The notes: a model not told the origin generated them from the letters alone. A DNA stretch of 38,548 nt from Candidatus Kuenenia stuttgartensis (GCA_945890755.1 CAMDDA010000009.1:1-38548), one strand, 5' to 3'. Positions 8,677-17,143 are shown, counted from the stretch's first letter. Translations and numbers: made by a program.

Positions 8677-9573
8677 TCAGCCGAGCGCGAGCGGCTCGGG
8701 CATGAACGTGACGACCGGGATCAGGAACGACAGGATGCCGAGCACCGTGCGGAGCGGACCGAGCGGCCGGCCGTCGTCGCGGATCGGCGGGTGATCGACG
8801 CCGATCAGCGCCACGACCACGACCATCACCACCCAGTTGTAGGCGCCGAGAACCACGATCGCGGCGATCGCCGCCAGGAGCACGCCTCGCGCCACCCAGT
8901 TGCCCCGCCGGCCGAACAGGGCCGCCGAGATATGGCCGCCGTCCAACTGGCTCACCGGCAACATATTCAGGCCGGTGACGAGCAGGCCCACCCAGCCTGC
9001 CATGAAGGCGGCATTGGGCACCACCGTACCGGTGGCCGCGATGTCGGGCCGCAGAGCGGCGAGGATCCAGCGGGCCAGCGGGGGCAGCGCGAACGGGCTC
9101 GCTGCGGCTGCATCCCCCGTGCGCATGCCGATGGCCAACAGCGGCAACGCCACCACGAGGCCCGCGAGCGGGCCGGCGATCGCGATGTCGAAGAGCTGAC
9201 GGCGACTCGCCCGCGAGCCCTCCATGCCGATCACGGCCCCCATCGTGCCGGTGAGCAGGATGGGCACCGGAATAAAGAAGGGGAGCGTGGCCGGAATACC
9301 GTGGATCCGCGCCGCGATGAAATGCCCGGCCTCGTGGGCCGCAAGCACCGCCATCACGGCGACTGCATAGGCGAGCCCGCGCGGCCAGTACATGGCGATC
9401 CGCTCGGCGATCCCGGGGTCGACGCCCAGCAAAAGCGGCTCCCAACCCACGGCACCAGCCGCAAACGTCGTGAGGCAGGTGACGACGAACAGGAGCGACT
9501 GCATCCGCAGGCGGGCCGGAGGCTGCCGCGGGCTGCGGCTCACGGTCTCGAAAGGCGGCAACGGTTCGTGCAT
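8677..9573 (-). CDS. Site-2 protease family (M50) membrane metalloprotease
   Basis: This 298-residue polytopic protein has the zinc motif HEAGH (H80-H84) inside the second membrane segment and the third-ligand motif LPVSQLDGGH (D211) in a later segment, as in site-2 proteases. S2P enzymes cleave transmembrane helices, often to release anti-sigma factors or regulators. No PDZ domain is present, so it belongs to the short subgroup. The ATG at 9573 is used; a GTG at 9636 is an alternative, and neither has a convincing Shine-Dalgarno. The stop lies 113 bp before the start of the FKBP gene on the same strand, so the two could be cotranscribed. An ECF sigma factor is encoded 2 kb away, but no anti-sigma factor is visible. 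Confidence 0.9.
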   Translation of the reverse strand: MHEPLPPFETVSRSPRQPPARLRMQSLLFVVTCLTTFAAGAVGWEPLLLGVDPGIAERIAMYWPRGLAYAVAVMAVLAAHEAGHFIAARIHGIPATLPFFIPVPILLTGTMGAVIGMEGSRASRRQLFDIAIAGPLAGLVVALPLLAIGMRTGDAAAASPFALPPLARWILAALRPDIAATGTVVPNAAFMAGWVGLLVTGLNMLPVSQLDGGHISAALFGRRGNWVARGVLLAAIAAIVVLGAYNWVVMVVVVALIGVDHPPIRDDGRPLGPLRTVLGILSFLIPVVTFMPEPLALG

Positions 9574-9706
9574 GGTGGAGGGACCGAGGATAACGGTTTG
9601 CCACCGGGACTGATAAACTGCGGATCGCGCGGTCACGCCGGCCGCGGCTTCCCAGAATGCAGCTCCCCACCTTCAGCCCCTCACCTCCAGCCCCCGAGGC
9701 CAGGCC

Positions 9707-11431
9707 ATGTTCGCGCTCCGCGCTGTCGTCATCAGCTCTACGTTCATCGCCCTGGGCTCTTCGTTCACCGCCCTGCTCGCGGCGGGCATCCTCGCCCCGG
9801 CCCCGGCCGCGGCCGCCGAGCCCGAGGTGATCGCAGTCGTGGCCGTGGATGGCTACGCCGACCTCAAGAAGCAGGTTCGCTGGATCGGCACGCTCGTGGG
9901 GAATCCCGCGCTCGACGGCTTCGCCGAGTCGTTCATCATGATGGCCACGCAGTTCAAGGGCCTCGCGGGCCTCGATGTCGATCGCCCCGCCGGCATCGTC
10001 GTGACCACCACCGACGGGGCCCCGGCCGTGAACGGCTTCGTGCCCGTCAAGGATCTCTCCAAATTGCTCGCGGCCCTCGTGGGTGTCGTGGGCCCGGCAG
10101 AGAAGGCCGACGGCGGCTGGCGACTGGCGCCGCCGGGCGGGATGCCGCTCCAGGTCGTCGAGAAGAATGGGTGGGCGATCTTCTCGGCCGTTGGTGGCGG
10201 GAGTCCGCTGGCCGACCCATCGGCCGCGCTCGACCCACTCGTGAAGTCGTTCACACTCGGTGCCCAGGTCTTTCCGAGCCGGATGCCGGAGAACCTGCGC
10301 AACCTTTTGAAGCGGGGACTCGAACAGGCGGCCGACCAGGCCGCCGCCCAGGGGCAGCCGGTCGATCGCGGGATGCTGATCGCGGCGCTCGACAACCTGA
10401 AGACCACTGAATCGCTCTCGCTGGGCGTGAACGTGGACATGGACGACAAGCAGGTCTCTGTCGAAAGCCGCACGACCATGGTGCCGGGGTCCATCGCCGC
10501 CGACCTCTGGACCGATGTCGGCAAGGCCGAGGCCACGGTCGGTGGCGCGAAGGCCGACGACGGCAAGCCGCTGGCCGTGCAGGCGCACCATGCCCAAGCT
10601 GTGCCCGATGCCGCGCGGGCCGCACTGGAACTCGGGCTCGCGCAGGCCATGCCCGACGCCGATGCCGACCCCCTGTCGCGGGCGGCATTTGGCGTCGTGC
10701 GGGACGTGCTGACCGCGATGCTCGACGCCGGCGGCATCGACGCCGGCATCGCGCTGGACACGAGCATTACGACCGCCGACCGCCTGCTGCCGGCCTTCAC
10801 GGCCGGGATGCGGATCAAGGACGGCCCGGCGCTCGAAGAGGCGGTCAAGGCGCGGCTCGGCAAGGGGGACGCCCTGCCCCCCAATGTGAAGGTGGCCTTC
10901 GACGCCGGAAAAGAAGCCGGGGCCAACCTCCACCGGATCACCGTCGATCTGGCCGGGCTTCCCAACGCCGACAAGTTTGGCAACGCTGTCGAGCTCACGC
11001 TTGCCGTGACGCCGACCTATGCGTTCTTGATGACTGGCGACGAGATCCCCGCCCGGCTCGCGGCCGCGATCGCCGCGAGTGGCAAGCCGAACGGCACGGC
11101 CAAGCCGCTCACGGGCATCGATCTCTCGCTGCCGGCCCTCTTGGGCTACGCGGCGAAGATCGGTCGGGTCTTCAACCCCGGAATGGCGCAGACGGAGCAG
11201 CTCGACGCCGTGGCGGAGAAGGCGGCCGACAAGTCCGATGCACTCGTGCAGCTGCTCGTGCGGCCGATCGAGCGGGGCGTGGCGATCCGGCTCTCGGCCG
11301 ATGCCGGCGTGATCGAGACGATCGCCACGAGCGTGGCACCGGAGCCCGGCCCCGCGGGCCTTCCCGGGGCGGGCGGACTGCCCGGTGCTGGACGCGTTCC
11401 CGGCGTGCCGCTCCCCGGCCTCGCGCCGTAG
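9707..11431 (+). CDS. Exported protein of unknown function (574 aa)
   Basis: The start encodes a long signal peptide (about residues 1-37, ending PAAAAEPE). The mature part is Ala/Gly-rich with several segments of the form LxxxGLxxDxPxGIxxTTDG (about 85-110) and repeated motifs on amphipathic helices. I do not recognise a catalytic motif. The pattern of two similar halves (about 40-250 and 260-530), each with a DxxxDKQV/AVTPTY-like beta segment, resembles other planctomycete exported proteins annotated only as hypothetical. The C-terminal 40 residues are Gly/Pro-rich (GLPGAGGLPGAGRVPGVPLPG), collagen-like in composition. It converges on the ECF sigma gene across a double hairpin. Confidence 0.75.
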   Translation: MFALRAVVISSTFIALGSSFTALLAAGILAPAPAAAAEPEVIAVVAVDGYADLKKQVRWIGTLVGNPALDGFAESFIMMATQFKGLAGLDVDRPAGIVVTTTDGAPAVNGFVPVKDLSKLLAALVGVVGPAEKADGGWRLAPPGGMPLQVVEKNGWAIFSAVGGGSPLADPSAALDPLVKSFTLGAQVFPSRMPENLRNLLKRGLEQAADQAAAQGQPVDRGMLIAALDNLKTTESLSLGVNVDMDDKQVSVESRTTMVPGSIAADLWTDVGKAEATVGGAKADDGKPLAVQAHHAQAVPDAARAALELGLAQAMPDADADPLSRAAFGVVRDVLTAMLDAGGIDAGIALDTSITTADRLLPAFTAGMRIKDGPALEEAVKARLGKGDALPPNVKVAFDAGKEAGANLHRITVDLAGLPNADKFGNAVELTLAVTPTYAFLMTGDEIPARLAAAIAASGKPNGTAKPLTGIDLSLPALLGYAAKIGRVFNPGMAQTEQLDAVAEKAADKSDALVQLLVRPIERGVAIRLSADAGVIETIATSVAPEPGPAGLPGAGGLPGAGRVPGVPLPGLAP

Positions 11432-11432
11432 G

Positions 11433-11473
11433 CCCGTCACTCCGTGACGGGCAGCCCGTTGCGGAGCAACGGG
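11433..11473 (+). repeat. Double-hairpin REP-like element, copy 1
   Basis: Two perfect 8-bp stems with 3-base loops lie back to back. CCCGTCAC-TCC-GTGACGGG is at 11433-11451, then CAG, then CCCGTTGC-GGA-GCAACGGG at 11455-11473. The element fills essentially all of the 43-bp gap between two convergent stop codons, so it may act as a bidirectional terminator or mRNA 3' stabiliser. Related copies are at 18661-18726 and, inverted, at 32507-32549. Confidence 0.85.
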
Positions 11474-11474
11474 A

Positions 11475-12116
11475 CTACACGCGACGCGGGACGGCCACCG
11501 GCACCGGCCGCAGCGGCAGCAGTGCTCCAGCGGCCTGCAGTCGCGCGACTGCGGAGTGCAGCCGGCTCTTCACCGTGCCCACCGGCACGCCGAGGATGCC
11601 GGCCGCATCGCGATACTTCAGCCCGCGCTGATAGACGAGCTCGAGCGGCTTCCGCAGGAGCTCCGGCAATTGATCCACGGCGGCCCGAATCGTCGCCCGG
11701 GTCTCCTCCCGCTCGATCGCCGCGTCGGCAGCCGACTCACGGCCAACCACCGTGTCGGCGAGCGATCCGCCGTCGCGCCCCGCCACCGTGGCTCCGTCGA
11801 GGCTCACGCGGCGATGCCGGGCATCCTTGCGGTGGGCGTCGATCGCCTGCCGCACCGCGATGGCATACAGCCAGGGCCGAAACGGGCGGCCCGCCTCGAA
11901 TCGGCTGCGGTGCCGGTGCACCTGGAGGAACGTCGCCTGAAACACGTCCTCGGCCAGTTCGCGGCGGTGGAGGTAGCGATGGAGGAAGGCGAAGAGATCT
12001 CGCTCGTAGCGCCGCACGAGCAGCGCGAAGGCTGCCGAATCGTCGTCGTGGCAGACCTGCGCCATGAGCTGGTCGTCGGTCGGGTCGAGGTCGGCTGTCG
12101 GCGTGGTGGCTGTCAT
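11475..12116 (-). CDS. ECF-type RNA polymerase sigma factor
   Basis: The 213-residue protein has sigma region 2 (FALLVRRYERDLFAFLHRYLHRRELAEDVFQATFLQVHRHRSRF) followed by FRPWLYAIAVRQAID, a linker, and region 4 with the helix-turn-helix segment LKYRDAAGILGVPVGTVKSRLHSAV. It recruits core RNA polymerase to a specific promoter set. The ATG at 12116 is chosen over a GTG at 12149 because AGGAGGG lies just upstream. The C-terminal tail after region 4 is short and Pro/Val-rich. No anti-sigma gene is adjacent, so its control is not visible here. It is divergent from lysA. Confidence 0.95.
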   Translation of the reverse strand: MTATTPTADLDPTDDQLMAQVCHDDDSAAFALLVRRYERDLFAFLHRYLHRRELAEDVFQATFLQVHRHRSRFEAGRPFRPWLYAIAVRQAIDAHRKDARHRRVSLDGATVAGRDGGSLADTVVGRESAADAAIEREETRATIRAAVDQLPELLRKPLELVYQRGLKYRDAAGILGVPVGTVKSRLHSAVARLQAAGALLPLRPVPVAVPRRV

Positions 12117-12237
12117 GATGCGGCCCTCCTGCCCCGATGCGAAAAGCACACCTCGTGCCGAAGCCTCGGAAAATCGCCGACCCGCGTTTTGCTGGGCATT
12201 TACCCTGACGAGGCTCTCGCTCTCCGCAGCCGGCGTG

Positions 12238-12273
12238 TTGCAATTCGCTCCACCCGCGTTGCAGATTGCAAAT
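12238..12273 (+). promoter_or_regulatory. TTGCA repeat/dyad in the sigma factor-lysA intergenic region
   Basis: TTGCAAT (12238-12244) and ATTGCAA (12265-12271) form an inverted repeat, and TTGCA occurs three times in direct orientation (12238, 12259, 12266). This AT-richer island lies between two divergent genes and looks like an operator. The bound protein is unknown. Confidence 0.35.
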
Positions 12274-12307
12274 CCTGCACGCCTCTCGACCGTCCGCGGG
12301 CCTCTGC

Positions 12308-12313
12308 TATCGT
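12308..12313 (+). promoter_or_regulatory. -10-like box immediately before lysA (possible leaderless start)
   Basis: TATCGT ends 6 bp before the lysA ATG, placing the expected transcription start at or next to the A of the start codon. No clear -35 or Shine-Dalgarno is present. Confidence 0.35.
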
Positions 12314-12319
12314 GATTCC

Positions 12320-13621
12320 ATGAGCACAGCCGCCCCCCCCTCCCGTCCCGTCGTCCGCCGCGACATCGCCGGCGTGTCCATCTCCGAACTGGCCCAGGAT
12401 CACGGCACGCCGCTGTATGTGTATGAAGCTGAAACGATCCGCCGCCGCTGCCGCGATCTGGCCGCCTGGGATACCATCCGCTTTGCCCAAAAGGCCTGCT
12501 CCAACCTCGCCATCCTCGACCTCGTCCGCCGCGAAGGGGTGATGGTCGATGCCGTGAGCACCGGGGAGATCCACCGGGCGCTTGCCGCGGGCTATCAGCC
12601 CCATGCGGCGTCCGGCGCGGCCTCGGCCTCCGAACTGCCCCCGGTTCACCCGATCGTCTACACGGCCGACATCTTCGACCGCGACAGCCTCGACGCCGTC
12701 GCGAAACTCGGCATCCACGTCAACTGTGGCTCGGCCGACATGCTCGAGCAACTAGCGGAGCGGGTGCCCGGGGCGAGCGTGACGCTTCGCGTGAATCCAG
12801 GCTTCGGTCACGGCCACAGCCAGAAGACCAACACCGGCGGCGAGGGCTCGAAGCACGGCATCTGGCATGCCGACATCCCCGAGGTGCTCAGGCGGGCAGA
12901 GTGGGCCGGCCTCTCGGTGACTGGCCTTCACATGCACATTGGCAGCGGCACCGACCTCGCCCATCTCGCCGAGGTAGCCGGGGCGCTCGAGCGCGTCGCC
13001 CTGGAGATTGGCCGGTCGCTCACCACGATCAGCGCCGGCGGCGGCCTCCCCGTGCCCTACAAGCCGGGCGAAGTGCATGCCGATCTCGGCGGCTACTTCA
13101 CGCTCTGGGACGCCACGCGGAAGAAACTGGAGCAGCAGTTCGGGCACCGCATCCGCCTGGAGATCGAGCCCGGCCGCTACCTGACGGCCGAATCGGGCTA
13201 CCTGATCACGGAGGTGCGGGCCGTGAAGCACCAGGGCAGCCGCAAATACGTGCTCGTCGATGCGGGCTTCAACACGCTGGCCCGGCCCGTGCTCTACGGC
13301 TCCTACCATCCGATGAGCATCTGCCCCCGGGATCCGGCTGACGCCGCCGCCACCGAGGAGGTTGCCATCGGCGGCCCGCTCTGCGAGTCGGGTGACATCT
13401 TCACGCAGACCGACGGCGGCTTCGTGGCCACCCGCAGCCTGCCCGCCGCCGAGGTGGGCGACCTGCTCGTGATCGAGATCGCCGGTGCCTACGGCTTCGT
13501 GATGGCGAGCAACTACAACTCCAAACCGCTGCCCGCCGAGGTGCTCATCGACGGCGGCAAGGCCCGGCTCGTCCGCGCCCGCCAGACCCCCGGCGACCTG
13601 ATCCGCGGCGAAACGGTGTAG
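12320..13621 (+). CDS. lysA: Diaminopimelate decarboxylase
   Basis: This 433-residue fold-III PLP enzyme decarboxylates meso-diaminopimelate to lysine, the last step of lysine synthesis. The PLP lysine is K58 in FAQKACSN. RVNPGFGHGHSQKTNTGGEGSKHGIW, the HMHIGSG block, SAGGGLPVPY, EPGRY and GPLCESGD are all present. RFAQKACSN and the TNTGG block resemble the E. coli-type LysA more than the usual YAVKANSN form. An Ala/Ser-rich insert (about residues 96-108) follows ALAAGYQP. The ATG at 12320 is preferred; upstream there is no Shine-Dalgarno but a TATCGT box 6 bp away, which suggests a leaderless transcript. Confidence 0.95.
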   Translation: MSTAAPPSRPVVRRDIAGVSISELAQDHGTPLYVYEAETIRRRCRDLAAWDTIRFAQKACSNLAILDLVRREGVMVDAVSTGEIHRALAAGYQPHAASGAASASELPPVHPIVYTADIFDRDSLDAVAKLGIHVNCGSADMLEQLAERVPGASVTLRVNPGFGHGHSQKTNTGGEGSKHGIWHADIPEVLRRAEWAGLSVTGLHMHIGSGTDLAHLAEVAGALERVALEIGRSLTTISAGGGLPVPYKPGEVHADLGGYFTLWDATRKKLEQQFGHRIRLEIEPGRYLTAESGYLITEVRAVKHQGSRKYVLVDAGFNTLARPVLYGSYHPMSICPRDPADAAATEEVAIGGPLCESGDIFTQTDGGFVATRSLPAAEVGDLLVIEIAGAYGFVMASNYNSKPLPAEVLIDGGKARLVRARQTPGDLIRGETV

Positions 13622-13646
13622 GTTTTTCGGTGGTCGGGCCGGGGTT

Positions 13647-13674
13647 TTGCCGGAGGGGGCGGGACGGCTACGAT
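13647..13674 (+). promoter_or_regulatory. Probable promoter of the ferredoxin gene
   Basis: TTGCCG (13647-13652), a 16-bp spacer and TACGAT (13669-13674) fit a sigma70 promoter, four matches in each box. The leader to the ATG at 13730 is about 48 nt. Confidence 0.4.
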
Positions 13675-13729
13675 ATTTCGGATTCCAACGCGCTTCATTT
13701 TTCGTCCCCTCACCGCCGATCTCACCACC

Positions 13730-14125
13730 ATGGCAAAAGCCGGCCCCCGCAAAAAGCTGCCGAAGGAACTGGCGGTCATCAATGCCGACAACTGCACCGG
13801 TTGCGAGTCATGCCTGGAGGTCTGCCCCGTCGACTGCATCGTGAAGGTGCAGCAGTACGACCAGTTCCACAATCTCCAGAGCTGGTGCGAGATCGACATC
13901 GAGCGGTGCGTGGGCTGCGAGGTCTGCGTGCACATTCCCGGCAAGAAGTCGAATCCCTACGACCTGAAGGTCTGCCCCTGGGATGCGATCGAAATGGTGC
14001 CCACGGAGGAGGTCGCCCAGGTGGTGGCCCAGATCGGCGGGCCGCCGGAATACGTCGAGAAAAACTGGGATCGGCTGGTCGGCGCCGCCCAGCGGCTCGT
14101 CGAGATGAAGGTCGCCGCCGGCTGA
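13730..14125 (+). CDS. Ferredoxin with two 4Fe-4S cluster motifs
   Basis: The 131-residue soluble protein carries a classic C22-x2-C25-x2-C28-x3-C32-P motif. A second set, C60-x2-C63-x2-C66, has its fourth cysteine in CP only at C82, so 15 residues separate the third and fourth ligands instead of three. The extra segment (VHIPGKKSNPYDLK) lies between them. Electron transfer is the likely role. The C-terminal 45 residues form a helical extension (EEVAQVVAQIGG...EKNWDRLVGAAQRL) not found in minimal ferredoxins. The redox partner is not evident from the neighbours, lysA and dprA. Confidence 0.9.
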   Translation: MAKAGPRKKLPKELAVINADNCTGCESCLEVCPVDCIVKVQQYDQFHNLQSWCEIDIERCVGCEVCVHIPGKKSNPYDLKVCPWDAIEMVPTEEVAQVVAQIGGPPEYVEKNWDRLVGAAQRLVEMKVAAG

Positions 14126-14132
14126 CGGTGGT

Positions 14133-14182
14133 TTGACGGCTGGCCCGGGAAGGCGTACAACGCGTGGACGATACGCTTGTAC
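14133..14182 (+). promoter_or_regulatory. Promoter and overlapping dyad upstream of dprA
   Basis: TTGACG (14133-14138), 17 bp, TACAAC (14156-14161) is a good sigma70 candidate. GTACAA (14155-14160) and TTGTAC (14177-14182) form an inverted repeat whose half-sites start 22 bp apart, about two helical turns, and the left half covers the -10 box. That arrangement fits a repressor operator. Confidence 0.45.
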
Positions 14183-14206
14183 ACCGACCCATCGTGAGCG
14201 ACGCGC

Positions 14207-15358
14207 ATGACATTCCTCGCGGCCGATCCAGCCTCGGCTGATGTCGATCTTTTGTCCGCCGTGCGTCTGGCGTGCGTGCCCGGCGTGGGCGCCCGGATGC
14301 GGCAGATCCTGCTCGAACGCTTCGGCTCGGCCGAGGCGGTGTTCGCCGCCACGCCCGACGAGATCGCCTCGATCCCGGGGATTGGCCGCAAGCTGCCGAA
14401 GCTGATTCCCACGCTGGCCACCGACCCGACGGCCGAGCGGATGCTCGAGCTCTGCCGTAGCCGCGGCGTCGGCATCATCCGCGCCGACAGCGACACCTAT
14501 CCCGGCCTGCTCGCCCGGATCGACGATCCGCCACCGCTGCTCTTCGTCCGCGGCTCGCTGCAACCGTGCGACGCCTTGGCCGTGGCGATCGTCGGCTCGC
14601 GACATGCCACGGCCTATGGCCGACAGGTTGCCTGGCAGCTGGCCGGCAGTCTGGCGCGGGCCGGCTACACGGTGGTGAGCGGCCTCGCCCGCGGCATCGA
14701 TGCCGCAGCCCACCGGGGCGCGCTCGACGCCGGGGGCCGCACGATCGCCGTCCTGGGCACCGGCGTACTCCACGTCTATCCGCCAGAGCATGCGGATCTC
14801 GCGGTCGAGGTGATCGGCCGCGGCGCCCTCGTGAGCGAGGCGCCACCGCTCTCGGAGCCGTTTCGCGGGGCGTTTCCCCAGCGCAATCGAATCGTATCAG
14901 GGCTCTCCCTGGGCACGATCGTCGTCGAGGCGGCCGACCGCTCCGGCGCCCTGATCACGGCCCGGCTCGCCGGGGAGCAGGGCCGCGAGGTGTTCGCCGT
15001 ACCGGGGCCGATCGACAGCCGGATGTCGCGCGGCTGCAACCAGCTCATCCGCGACGGCGCGACGCTCGTGCAGAGCATCGACGACGTGCTGGAGGAACTC
15101 GGGCCGCTCTTCGAGGCGACGACGACGCCCGACGGTCGCACGGTGCAGACGCCGGCCGAACTCCAGCTCGCCGACGTGGAGCAGCAGGTGCTCGCCGCCG
15201 TCGATGCCTGCGGCGGCTCGAAGACCACGGCCGCCGATATCGACAGCCTCGTCGACGCGACCGGCCTCACGGCCTCGCAGGTGCTCTCCACCATTGGCGT
15301 CCTCGAAATGCGCCGGATCATCCGCCGCCTTCCCGGCAATCGCGTCACCCGGGCCTGA
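14207..15358 (+). CDS. dprA: DNA-processing protein DprA
   Basis: The 383-residue protein has an N-terminal helix-hairpin-helix region (about 15-75, GVGARMRQILLERFGSAE and IPGIGRKLP). A DprA Rossmann core follows with VAIVGSRHATAYGR, VVSGLARGIDAAAHRGAL, FPQRNRIVSGLS and SGALITARLAGEQGREVFAVPG. A winged-helix DML1-like domain closes the protein (about 320-383). DprA binds incoming single-stranded DNA and loads RecA during natural transformation, and is also widespread in non-competent bacteria. Length and domains are normal. The start has only a weak ribosome site. The next gene begins 6 bp after its stop, so the two are probably cotranscribed. Confidence 0.96.
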   Translation: MTFLAADPASADVDLLSAVRLACVPGVGARMRQILLERFGSAEAVFAATPDEIASIPGIGRKLPKLIPTLATDPTAERMLELCRSRGVGIIRADSDTYPGLLARIDDPPPLLFVRGSLQPCDALAVAIVGSRHATAYGRQVAWQLAGSLARAGYTVVSGLARGIDAAAHRGALDAGGRTIAVLGTGVLHVYPPEHADLAVEVIGRGALVSEAPPLSEPFRGAFPQRNRIVSGLSLGTIVVEAADRSGALITARLAGEQGREVFAVPGPIDSRMSRGCNQLIRDGATLVQSIDDVLEELGPLFEATTTPDGRTVQTPAELQLADVEQQVLAAVDACGGSKTTAADIDSLVDATGLTASQVLSTIGVLEMRRIIRRLPGNRVTRA

Positions 15359-15364
15359 GCCCCC

Positions 15365-17143
15365 GTGGACCCATCTATTCCGCGGCAGGTCAACCTCCTG
15401 TGGCGTGGGTCGGGGCTGCCCACGCCCCGTCGCCGGACGCTCGCCTTCGAAGTCTTTGAACACCGCCAGTTGTTCGCAGCCGACACGGGCCGCATGGCCG
15501 TCGGCATGAACCTCGAGAACGTGGTCGATTGGTCGCCGGCGTGGACGTTCACCGACGCCTTCAAGGCCTCGCGGCCCTGGATCTCCCATGCGTTCAACAC
15601 GCAGACGTGGGGCACGACCTGGGACGCCGCCGCCGCGCCGACGCTCGACCTCGACGCCAATGGCAACGTCCGGTCGCTGAAGACGTGGACGCAGAACGGC
15701 GTGCCGATGAAACAGTTCGCTGGCACGCTGATGTTCAATTCGCTCGACGGCGGCTATGCCGGCGGTACCTACCGGGCCGAGTGGGACGGCACGGGCGTCG
15801 TGACGTTCGGCTTCGATTCGATCGTGACGGCGAGCGGCCGCACTGCGGCGGGACGGAATTTCGCCGACCTCCGCGTGACACCCACCGACTCCGGCATCTA
15901 CCTGCGGATCGAGGAGACGAGCCCGGCGGATCCAGTGCGAAACTTCAACGTCTGGATGCCCGACTGGAACGGCCGCAGCTTCGTCGGCGAACGGTGGCAG
16001 CCCGGCGCGACGTTCTCTCCGTTTCACCCGCTGTTCCTCGAGCGGCTCGCCCCGTTCACGACGCTCCGGTTCATGGGAATGCAGGAGACGAACACGTCGG
16101 ACATCGTCACCTGGTCGCAGGTCTTCGCCGGCCAGACCGACCGAATCGTCCGCGTGGCGGCCGGCCAAGCGGCGAACTCATGGATCGTCGAGCAGATCGT
16201 GGCGAACATGGCCGGCTCGTACGACGCGATCGCCCTGGCCCCCTCCATCACGTTCACCGACGAGCAGCGGGAAGGTTACACGGCTGCGACGACGTTGGAC
16301 CATATCCTCGCCGACGCGCGGACGAACCTCGTGACGTCGCTGCAGTGGACTCGGGACCATGCTGAACTCGCCGCCAGGCTGGCGACGCAGCTCGGCCGCC
16401 CGATCCGGCTCGTGGCCTACGAGGGGGGTCCACATCTCGACGGCCGCAACGAGCCCTACCAGGCCGCCTTCTACGCGGCGACGAACGATCCACGCATGGG
16501 CGAGATCTACCGCGACTATCTGCAGGGCCTCGACGCCGCCGGTCTCGACCTCTACGTCGACTTCCAGTTCACGGGCCAGGCCGGCGCCGCGCCATGGGGC
16601 GACTTCGCCAAGCTCCATCGCATGCACGAGCCGCTCGCGGCGGCCGGGAACTACAACGCCGTCGTCGCCGCCGCCAACGGATCCCTGTGGGGCGTCGCGC
16701 CGCCACCACCTCCGACTCCGCCGCCCGCGCCCGCTCTGGCCGACATGTCGATCGCCTCGGCAGCGATCATCGAAGGCCATGCGGGCGGCAAGTGGCTCAC
16801 GTTCGTGGCCTCGCTCTCCGCCGCGCCGACCACACCGGTCACCGTCTCCTGGGCGACGGCGAACGGCACGGCCAGGGCGGGCAGCGACTACGTTCGCGGC
16901 AGCGGCACGATGACCTTTGCAGCCGGGCAGACGGAGGCCACACTGCGGGTGCGAGTGAAGGGCGATCGTGCCCGCGAGGCCGACGAGACGTTTCGCGTCG
17001 AGCTGTCGAATCCGATCAACGCCCGGCTGTCCGCCACGGCGGCGACAGCAACCGGTACGATCGTCAACGACGATGGTCGGCTGCGGTCGGCACTCTTTGC
17101 CGCCCTCGCAGGGCCAACGACGACGAAACAACGCCGCCGGTAG
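15365..17143 (+). CDS. Secreted protein with glycoside-hydrolase-like region and C-terminal Calx-beta domain
   Basis: This 592-residue protein starts at GTG directly after dprA. Residues 22-40 (RRRTLAFEVFEHRQLFAADT) form a planctomycete LExLExR-type export segment, which supports this upstream start. The main region begins VGMNLENVVDWSPAWTFTDAFKASRPWI and includes SPFHPLFLERLAPFTTLRFMG and LVAYEGGPHLDGRNE. From memory this resembles a family of TIM-barrel, cellulase-like secreted proteins, but the assignment is not secure. A proline-rich linker (about 450-462) leads to a Calx-beta domain (about 466-570; VSWATANGTARAGSDY, VRVKGDRAREADETFRVELSNP). The SNEVWN-type catalytic stretch I would expect in the barrel is not seen. 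Confidence 0.72.
   Translation: MDPSIPRQVNLLWRGSGLPTPRRRTLAFEVFEHRQLFAADTGRMAVGMNLENVVDWSPAWTFTDAFKASRPWISHAFNTQTWGTTWDAAAAPTLDLDANGNVRSLKTWTQNGVPMKQFAGTLMFNSLDGGYAGGTYRAEWDGTGVVTFGFDSIVTASGRTAAGRNFADLRVTPTDSGIYLRIEETSPADPVRNFNVWMPDWNGRSFVGERWQPGATFSPFHPLFLERLAPFTTLRFMGMQETNTSDIVTWSQVFAGQTDRIVRVAAGQAANSWIVEQIVANMAGSYDAIALAPSITFTDEQREGYTAATTLDHILADARTNLVTSLQWTRDHAELAARLATQLGRPIRLVAYEGGPHLDGRNEPYQAAFYAATNDPRMGEIYRDYLQGLDAAGLDLYVDFQFTGQAGAAPWGDFAKLHRMHEPLAAAGNYNAVVAAANGSLWGVAPPPPPTPPPAPALADMSIASAAIIEGHAGGKWLTFVASLSAAPTTPVTVSWATANGTARAGSDYVRGSGTMTFAAGQTEATLRVRVKGDRAREADETFRVELSNPINARLSATAATATGTIVNDDGRLRSALFAALAGPTTTKQRRR

Noticed and set aside
7154-11440. A 1428-codon open frame on the minus strand
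   Set aside because: Only its last part is the FKBP fusion. The rest runs antisense to the exported protein gene and through the site-2 protease gene in another frame. High GC keeps such frames free of stops.
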